Shown: one piece after another, positions 58,031-64,000 of the stretch | Numbering within the stretch: the first letter of the stretch is position 1 | How the letters are laid out: the number at the start of each line of letters is the position of its first letter | Origin: Didymella arachidicola | Taxonomy: Eukaryota > Ascomycota > Dothideomycetes > Pleosporales > Didymellaceae | Length of the DNA stretch: 64,000 nt | Direction: 5' to 3' | Assembly: GCA_016630955.3 (NCBI GenBank) | Contig: CM049997.1 | Span: forward strand, 1,302,001-1,366,000 | Position numbers and translations under genes: made by a program | Notes under the pieces: generated by a model | Seen by the model: only the letters and a program-made list of their open reading frames with translations | Told to the model about the DNA's origin: nothing | The model's database searches: none

Positions 58031-58571
58031 CGTCTATCCTTCCTCGGTGTAAGGGTGGGAAAGTGGGGTGAGGGAGAGGTCTTTGTTGTGGTTGTAGGTG
58101 GAGGAAGGTGCGAGAGGCGTCGCCAAGCCTCTGGTTTGCACGAGAAATGACGATAGCCGTGAAAGCGCGCTCCAGATAGCTTGGTGCTTGGTGTATTGTG
58201 GGGCTGGAGCGTCTGCAGAAGGCTCCAGCTCAGCCAAGGCAGGAAAGAGGGACAAACGCAGCGTAGAACTCCGCGGTAAAGAAAGTGAACATCGCAGTTT
58301 CATGAATGAGACGAAAGAAATTCGTCTGCGCTGTCAATCACCCATCCTGTCCGTCTCGCTTGCTCCTTTCACTTTGATGGGTTCCACTCGAAAATCCTCC
58401 ATGTCAGAATTAACATAAGAGATATAAAACCCTCCACGCCTATGTAATTGATATGGCTAGAACGCTGAGATATCGAACCTAAATTGAAATCACGCCTTGC
58501 TGGAAACAAGGACCTCTCGCTATTTGCCCGCTTAAAAGAGTCAGGTCTTTGAAAACACGCTCATCCATTCA

Positions 58572-59476
58572 CTACGCCCCATTCCGTTCTGCAGCCTCCT
58601 TGGCCTGAATATACTGGTACTTCAGACGAGCAGCCTTGAGCTCCGCTTCAGCAACCTCAAGTTCTGCCTGAAGCTTCTGAACCTCGAGAGGCTCGTTGGA
58701 CATGCTTACTGACTCTGCAATGTCGGAGACTGTGGATTGGGGGCGGGCACGCACAGGACCAGGGTGGAGATCCGCGGTGTCTTCTTCATGCGACTGGATG
58801 ACCATGTTGACGCGACGCTTTGGAGTGCTGCGCTCAACTGACTCGCTGAGCTTGCGGCGCTTGTCTGTGTTCTTCTCCTTGCGGTACAGCGTGCCGTCCT
58901 CAGCGCGGCGGAGACGACCTTCTGCAGATTGTTAGATCAAATACGAGACTGGCGACAATACTTACGCTTGCGAGGAAGTTGCAGGCGGGTTTCGTAGATT
59001 TCGTGGTTGCGCTTGCGTCCGCCCTTGGTGCCCTTGGGTCGCTCTGGTTCGTGCAGCTCCTCGAGATAGGAATCGATAGAAGACGCGACTGACTCGGATT
59101 CAGACTGCGGCGCTGGCCGGTCGGGATGCTCGTAGTCGTCCTTGATAGCCTTGATGTCGTTGAGTCGGCACCATGGGTGCTTTGCCTCGTGCTCATCGAT
59201 CTTGGCCCTCAGGCGTTTGTGAAATTCCTCGAGGTTTCCACCATTGAGGCGTGCGATAGACTTGAGATCCTTGAGAAACTGGACGCCCCAATTGCGAGGA
59301 TCGTTCTCAGTCTGGTCTTTGATGTGGTCGCGGCGCTCACAGTCCCAGGCTCGCATGCGGATATCCTGCGGGATTATCTCAAGGGCGGATTGCACGTGGA
59401 AGTCAGAGGCGAGGACAGGAAGGAGGCAGTTCACCAGATCCTGGGTGTCTGCGTTGAGTGTCTCGAAGCGGCCCAT
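58572..59476 (-). CDS. Conserved fungal protein with basic centre and C-terminal coiled coil, unknown function
   Basis: Exon 1 is 58966-59476 and exon 2 58572-58921, with a 44-nt intron (GTAAGT...CAG); 286 aa starting MGRFETLNADTQDLVNCLL. The N-terminal 110 residues look like a helical fold (SALEIIPQDIRMRAWDCERR, WGVQFLKDLKSIARLNGGNL). The centre is basic (KGTKGGRKRNHEIYE, PRKQGRLRRAEDGTLYRKE, DKRRKLS), with several candidate nuclear signals. Near the C-terminus EVQKLQAELEVAEAELKAAR forms a heptad coiled coil. The overall plan suggests a nuclear nucleic-acid- or chromatin-associated protein, but no named domain was recognised. It lies 541 bp upstream of the 57132-58030 gene on the same strand. 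Confidence 0.8.
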
Positions 59477-60387
59477 GATGGGTGGAGAAGAGTGCGGCGA
59501 TGTGGATTATCTATCTTTGAATGAGCAAGACGCATCAACTGAGGATCTGTGATGATGCAAGAGAGCTTGACTTGGAAGGCGGGGGATCTGCTGGGGAAGA
59601 GGGTCGCGCTTACCTTCTCGATCAGCCTGAGAGTGGTTAACGACGGTTATGGCAGAGAGAAAAGCGACCTCCCGGAGTGCTGGAGATATATACACAGCCT
59701 GTAAGTTGCTAGCGTGAGACTGCGAACCTATCAGTGAGACTGCCTGACGCCTGGTGGGGCGCGCCTTCCGGAGCAAGTGAAGGTATTGACGGCTGCTGCG
59801 TGTTCGACGAGTTTAATTATTTCGCGAAGATGCATCACAACAACGTAGAAAAGTTTCAGCAAACATATAGACTGCTACTAGACCGCGGTGATCGTTCTTC
59901 GGCAAGGTGATGTTGCTTAATTTGAGGAAGACATGCTGTTTGGAGAGGATGGTGAAGCATGGATCTCAATCAAACCTCAGGCTGTACTTTTGCCTCAAGT
60001 AACGCTAAAGCGCGTTTTCCAGTAGGCATCAATCGATCCAGCTCTCGCAGGCAAAGATGGACCATCACCGCTGGGCTATCTATGCAACTTGACGGTGCAA
60101 GCGGATGAAAAGACATTTCGAAAAAAAAAAAAAAAAACAAAAAAAACTCTCTTCAAGAGGAATGCACTTTGACGCAGAAATAATGAAGTGATGGAGAGAT
60201 GTTCACCTCACAGACGAGCTCAACATGGATATATTTAGTTCAAGTAGTGTATTGGTCAGCTTAATGTATTTCCATTCCTTCATTCGAAACGTCACGGCTC
60301 GACATGCCCTAAACTCCGCCAAAACCTTCCTCAGTCTACCTCCCCACACCATCGTCATCACCACCCACAACACAAACCCCACAACCC
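59477..60387. other. Intergenic region with an A-rich tract
   Basis: Nine hundred bases between divergent genes. At 60121-60146 lies A17-C-A8. No transposon or RNA gene was found next to it, so it is most simply a poly(dA) promoter element for the IMPACT-domain gene, whose start is 240 bp downstream. Confidence 0.55.
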
Positions 60388-61278
60388 ATGGCCCAGAAGC
60401 GCGCCCACCCATTCTCCCTCCCCGAAACCTTCCACTCTCAGAAAATCGTCGAGCAAACCAGTTCCTTCCTCGGCGTCTTCTCCCCCACACTCAGCGCGCC
60501 CGCACTCCAACGCCTCCCCGAATTCCGCACAGCAACGCACCGCATAGCCGCATGGCGCAAACCCTCACGCCAGAAATCGCTGACGCCGTCCAAACCCCTC
60601 TTCGACACGGACCACGATGACGACGGCGAGTCGTGGGCGGGCGGGCGGCTCGCGCGGGTCCTAAACGACACGCAGGCCGAGGGCACTGTCGTTGTGGCGC
60701 GCTGGTACGGCGGGCACAACATCGGCCCCGTGCGGTTTGCGTGCATTGAGAAGTGCGCCAAGGAGGCGATTTGGAAGTGGAAGGTTGCTGTGGAGGCAGG
60801 GGAGGGGGAGGCGCAGGGCAAGAAGCAGAGGGTGGACGACGAGGCGAAGAGAAAGGAGTTGGTAGGGGAGCTAAAGCAGAGAGATCAGAGTATTGTGGCG
60901 CTGAGGGGGTTGTTGGCGGAGAAGAAGGCAAAGGTGGGCGGGGGGGAGGTGGCGCCGGCGACGCCGCTGAGGGTGGTGGAGTATGGGGGGATGGGGCTCG
61001 ATGTGCTGAAGAGGCTGGAGCGGGCGCGGGATGCGACGATTGCGGCGATTTTGGGGCAGATGGACCGGGTGGATGAGGAGCTGAAGGCGCTGGAGGTGGC
61101 TGGGGTAGAATTGGCTGACGCAGTGGAGTTGGCTGAAGAGGATGAGTTGGACGAGCTCGCTGAAGCGGTTGAGTTGGATGAGGAAACTCCCAAGCACGTC
61201 GAGGTGCATGAGTCCGATGACGAGCCCGTGGTCGCGGTGTCAGAAGCAGAGAGATCGACGACGGAAGGAGTCAAGTGA
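60388..61278 (+). CDS. IMPACT/YIH1 N-terminal-domain (UPF0029) protein, YDL177C-like
   Basis: A single-exon frame of 296 aa starting MAQKRAHPFSLPETFHS. The UPF0029/IMPACT signature covers residues about 15-135: FRTATHRIAAWRKP, DDDGESWAGGRLARVL, VVVARWYGGHNIGPVRF and IEKCAKEAIWKWK. In Yih1/IMPACT this domain follows an RWD domain that inhibits Gcn2 signalling; here there is no RWD, the arrangement of yeast YDL177C. The C-terminal half is Glu/Lys-rich with two coiled-coil segments (KRKELVGELKQRDQSIVALR; DRVDEELKALEVAG) and an acidic tail. A role in the Gcn2 pathway cannot be assumed without the RWD. Confidence 0.88.
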   Translation: MAQKRAHPFSLPETFHSQKIVEQTSSFLGVFSPTLSAPALQRLPEFRTATHRIAAWRKPSRQKSLTPSKPLFDTDHDDDGESWAGGRLARVLNDTQAEGTVVVARWYGGHNIGPVRFACIEKCAKEAIWKWKVAVEAGEGEAQGKKQRVDDEAKRKELVGELKQRDQSIVALRGLLAEKKAKVGGGEVAPATPLRVVEYGGMGLDVLKRLERARDATIAAILGQMDRVDEELKALEVAGVELADAVELAEEDELDELAEAVELDEETPKHVEVHESDDEPVVAVSEAERSTTEGVK

Positions 61279-61713
61279 GGTGAACATGTCCTTGTATCAA
61301 GACACAACAGATGAGTCATACAAGACGGGCGTTTGACGAGTCGACAGCATTGAGTGCACAACTAGACCGGCCTCTGCTCTCCGTCGGCGCACTCAGGCGA
61401 ATGGCACGGATGAACCACGCCACTCGCGCTGAATGCCTTGGTAGAGGAACTGGCTGGTGTCTGCAGTCTGACTGCCAGCCAAAGAGTCTCAGAGCCAGGA
61501 GTGAAGCACACGAAAGTGCAATTGTAGTCAATACCGCGACGATCCAAGAGTATGCACTCAAGGCGACACAGATCCTGCTGCGGTATGCAGACTCGAAGCC
61601 ATCGCGATAGATTCAAAGTCTGTTATACACATCTCCCCACCCTCATCCCTTCAATCCCCATTGTCCACCCCATATTCATACATCATCCACACCTCCCTTT
61701 TCCTCTTCGACTC
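61279..61713. other. Intergenic region between convergent genes
   Basis: About 430 bp separating the stop codons of the IMPACT-domain gene and bL34m. Open frames are short, with no motif. It probably contains both 3' UTRs. Confidence 0.6.
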
Positions 61714-62123
61714 CTAATGACTGAGATTACTCCTCCCCTTCACCAACCTCCTCATCAACAACTTGCGCCCCTTCTTCGTCCTTAACCTGCTCAAAAACCC
61801 ATGTCGCCGCTTCCGCACAATATGCGAAGGGTTGTACGTATCGCGCGGTCCGCAGCGGATCTGCGTGCCTGCCAAGGCGGGCGAGGCCGAGATTTTGGGG
61901 AGGATGTCGAGGGTTGCGGTTGCGGACGGGGGGGTGCCGGGGGCGGCGAGGAGGGAGGAAGACGGGGGGAGGAGCGGGCGCCGGGCGCTGAGGAGGGAGA
62001 TGGTGCGTGCCCTGAGGGGGGGTTAGTGGTGAGGTTTTGGGTGGGTGGAGGAGCGTACGGTTGGGCGAGGGAGGGCTTGAGGGTTGGGAGTGCGGCGGCG
62101 CGCAGGCAGCGGAGGGCGTTCAT
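61714..62123 (-). CDS. MRPL34: Mitochondrial large ribosomal subunit protein bL34m
   Basis: bL34m is a small, very basic protein of the mitochondrial large subunit. Exon 1 is 62059-62123, the intron 62012-62058 (47 nt, CACTAAC branch) and exon 2 61714-62011; 120 aa. The N-terminus [19 protein letters not shown] is basic with no acidic residues, as expected of a mitochondrial presequence, and continues [15 protein letters not shown] across the junction. The mature part has [17 protein letters not shown], then [20 protein letters not shown], the defining bL34 signature, and ends SNLSH. The gene is short and its conserved part lies in a frame not evident without splicing, so it is easily missed. 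Confidence 0.92.
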
Positions 62124-62400
62124 TGCGGCGGCGGCGGTGGGACGTCGCAATTGCCTCCAAGACGAGCAGGGCAGTGAGTGTGTGCAGCGAGCGTGTTGGT
62201 GATGCGACGTCGATGCGCGGCGGCGCGAGACCTCCGGCGGAGAAGAAAACGGGCCGTGCGAAAAAGTTGGCGCGTCTCAAATTCCGCCTCAGCACAAAGT
62301 CTACAGTTGCAGTCACCGCCTACAGTCAGAGTTGCATTCACAATCTGCACCCACACCTGAATCCACACTCACACTCTACACTCACACTCTACACTCCGCC
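62124..62400. promoter_or_regulatory. Bidirectional promoter of MRPL34 and the 62401 gene
   Basis: The start codons are 277 bp apart and face outward. The right half has short ACAC/CACTCT-rich repeats (about 62,350-62,395), probably part of the 5' leader of the plus-strand gene. No known element was identified. Confidence 0.55.
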
Positions 62401-62958
62401 ATGGTCCCCGACGCGCCCCCGCCACACCGCCTCATCTCGTCGACGCCCGTCCCCGTCGCAACCGCCGCAGCCACGCTGGACACGTACCTGTCCAACTCCG
62501 AGACACACCCGCACCTGCACCCCGACGCGCTCATCACGCCCACCGGCGTGACATTCAGCTCGCACGGCGGCCCCGCGGGAGGCGTCGTAATGCACAACCT
62601 GCGCCGCGTGCTTGCGGGGCTGCGCGGCGAGTTTCTCGAGCCCGAACCTACGCCCGAGCCGGAGACACAGCGCTCATGGAACGACAAGGGCAAGACGAGT
62701 GTCATCGACGAGACGGCGCTGGAGTGGCAGGACAAGGCCGTGTATGAGCAGGAGCAGGGCGAGGTGGAGGTGGGCGAGATTTTCGACCGGAGTAACGTTG
62801 TGGGCGAGGGAGGGGAGGAGCCTGTGGTCGAGGTTACGGGGGGGAAGCGTGGGGGGGAGCAGAGTAAGGAGGAGAGGAAACGGGCGAAGAAGGAGAGGGA
62901 TGTGTTGAGGAAGAGGGAGATTGAGGAGAGGAGGAGGAAGGAGGCTGAGGAAGCTTGA
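62401..62958 (+). CDS. Conserved fungal protein with Lys/Arg/Glu-rich C-terminus, unknown function
   Basis: A single-exon frame of 185 aa starting MVPDAPPPHRLISSTPVPVA. The conserved-looking block is residues about 27-75: LDTYLSNSETHPHLHPDALI, then TPTGVTFSSHGGPAGGVVMH and NLRRVLAGLRGEFLEPE. The C-terminal 40 residues are a highly charged helix (KEERKRAKKERDVLRKREIE). The helix-plus-basic-tail plan and size loosely resemble fungal A14-type RNA polymerase I stalk subunits, but I cannot support that by motif, so no name is given. It is probably nuclear from its composition. Confidence 0.75.
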   Translation: MVPDAPPPHRLISSTPVPVATAAATLDTYLSNSETHPHLHPDALITPTGVTFSSHGGPAGGVVMHNLRRVLAGLRGEFLEPEPTPEPETQRSWNDKGKTSVIDETALEWQDKAVYEQEQGEVEVGEIFDRSNVVGEGGEEPVVEVTGGKRGGEQSKEERKRAKKERDVLRKREIEERRRKEAEEA

Positions 62959-63108
62959 GGACAATACAACACAACACGACGTGAGGCATATACCACAGCA
63001 TGGCGTTTGGCATTCTTTCTATGGGACCGACAGGAAGCCGTGGCCACGACGCACGCCAGCAACGAGAGCGAATGCGCAACCCTCTCTCCGTCCTCTCCAC
63101 GCCATGTT

Positions 63109-64000
63109 TCACAACTCAGCACCAGAGGCCTTGACAGCCTTGTCCTCGTCCTTGACTTTCTCAGTAACCTTCTCGCTGCTGGACCAGTTCATCGCGCGCA
63201 GCCGCTCGGTCAGAATCGGGTGCGAGTGGTGGAACGACGAGTAGAACCAGTCGGCGTCCATGGACGACAGGTTCTGGATCTGCAGCTTGAGCAGCGACGC
63301 GCCGAGCTCCACGCGGTAGCCGAGATTGACGGCAAAGGCATCTACACATTTTACGTTAGATAGTGAATCCTCAAAAATGAAATAGGGACACGTACCAGCC
63401 TCGTACTCCATCTTGCGCGTCCAGAAATTCATGCCCAGCTTAAACAGCGCGTCGGTCGGCGACAAAATCTCGTTGAACAGGATAAAGCCAATCATGCTCG
63501 GCTGCTCCCCGTAGAAGCCAAAATCGGTAAACAGCGAGCGATTGTTGATAAACACGGAAAACAGCGCAAACGTGTAGAACAAATGCGCCTGCGCGATAAA
63601 CAACAGCCGCGACGTGTGGTTCATCTTCCAGTGGCCCAGCTCGTGGCCCAGGACCGCCTCGACCTCCTTCTCGGAGCTCTTCTCGAGCAGCGTGTCGAAG
63701 ATGACAATCTTCTTCTTGCCGATCCACGGCAGGCCCGTGAAATACGCGTTGCTGTGCGCGCTGCGCTTGCTGCCGTCGATGACCTGCAGCTCCGCGAGGG
63801 GGAAGTCGAGCTTGGACGCGAGCGCCTCGACCGAGTCCTTGAGCTTGCCTGGCGGAAGCGGCTCGAGCTTGTTGAACAGCGGCACAATGAGGATCGGGTA
63901 GAGCGTCATGCCGAGGATCTGCACGCCGAGCATAAACACCCAGAGGTAGTAGAAGAAGCTCTGGCCCGTCTTGCGGATAATGGCCAGGAACGCGCTGCCG
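63109..64000 (-). CDS. STE24: CAAX prenyl protease Ste24 (M48 metallopeptidase), N-terminal part beyond window
   Basis: Ste24 is an ER-membrane zinc metalloprotease that trims prenylated CAAX proteins such as fungal a-factor precursors. The visible part is exon 63396-64000 (open at the window edge) and the last exon 63109-63341, with a 54-nt intron (63342-63395). Motifs include LYPILIVPLFNKLEPLP, IDGSKRSAHSNAYFTGL, the zinc-binding HELGHWKMNH, membrane segments after it, and EYEADAFAVNLGYR, whose EADAFA (third zinc-ligand Glu) is restored only by splicing. The C-terminus reads NLSSMDADWFYSSFHHSHP, ILTERLRAMNW, then a short Lys/Glu tail. The intron is a multiple of three and has no stop, so unspliced reading gives a spurious insertion. 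Confidence 0.95.
   Translation of the reverse strand, partial: GSAFLAIIRKTGQSFFYYLWVFMLGVQILGMTLYPILIVPLFNKLEPLPPGKLKDSVEALASKLDFPLAELQVIDGSKRSAHSNAYFTGLPWIGKKKIVIFDTLLEKSSEKEVEAVLGHELGHWKMNHTSRLLFIAQAHLFYTFALFSVFINNRSLFTDFGFYGEQPSMIGFILFNEILSPTDALFKLGMNFWTRKMEYEAGTCPYFIFEDSLSNVKCVDAFAVNLGYRVELGASLLKLQIQNLSSMDADWFYSSFHHSHPILTERLRAMNWSSSEKVTEKVKDEDKAVKASGAEL

Noticed and set aside
60121..60146. A17-C-A8 tract as a retroposon tail or terminator
   Set aside because: No retroelement sequence or target-site duplication is visible beside it; a promoter poly(dA) tract is simpler.
1..64000. tRNA, rRNA, CRISPR array, bacterial operon or viral genes
   Set aside because: I looked for tRNA B-box-like sequences, regular spaced repeats and polymerase or integrase motifs and found none convincing; the apparent GGTTCGA matches have no tRNA context.

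Overview
The window is eukaryotic and almost certainly from a filamentous ascomycete (Pezizomycotina, probably a dothideomycete). Most genes carry short GT-AG introns of about 44-65 nt, often with CTGAC- or CTAAC-like branch sites. The proteins include fungal families (sugar and phosphate transporters, a Helo-like N-terminal domain, an integral-membrane family, F-box-like proteins with an LPRELRDMVYEELW-type motif). No tRNA, rRNA, CRISPR array or bacterial operon was seen. All splice models were built by eye from splice signals, reading phase and family resemblance. No database search was run.

Layout. 1-8.9 kb is a dense housekeeping block: the DEAD-box splicing helicase Prp28 (cut by the window edge), proteasome beta-3 (PUP3) divergent from mitoribosomal MRPL25, a CxC/CxxC protein of unknown role, proteasome alpha-7 (PRE10) and a histidine phosphatase. 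9.3-12.7 kb holds a small cluster of related F-box-like genes, two intact and one short. 13.3-19.4 kb is a divergent pair: a two-domain Na+/Ca2+ exchanger and the condensin subunit barren (BRN1). 21.5-24.1 kb is a long proline-rich, coiled-coil, ubiquitin-like-domain protein after a 2.2 kb non-coding leader region. 26-38 kb is accessory: an integral-membrane protein, a predicted GPI-anchored CAP/PR-1 protein, a PHO84-type phosphate transporter, a Helo-like-domain protein, and a sugar transporter that is a recent pseudogene with two internal TGA codons.

38-44 kb and 45.8-49.9 kb are gene-poor. The first contains an 80-bp near-perfect palindrome flanked by a TCAG direct repeat. A Ser/Pro-rich protein lies between them. 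From 50 kb on the window is denser again: a three-domain gelsolin/severin-like protein, a coiled-coil protein with a C-terminal Zn2Cys6-spaced cysteine cluster, a seven-exon sugar transporter, two conserved proteins of unknown function, an IMPACT-domain protein, mitoribosomal bL34m divergent from a lysine-rich protein, and the C-terminal part of the CAAX protease STE24.

The most interesting signals are: both proteasome genes have a first coding exon that is only the ATG codon (followed in PUP3 by a 19-nt microexon); the freshly broken sugar transporter; the palindrome with a target-site-like duplication; and the Helo-like-domain gene next to them.
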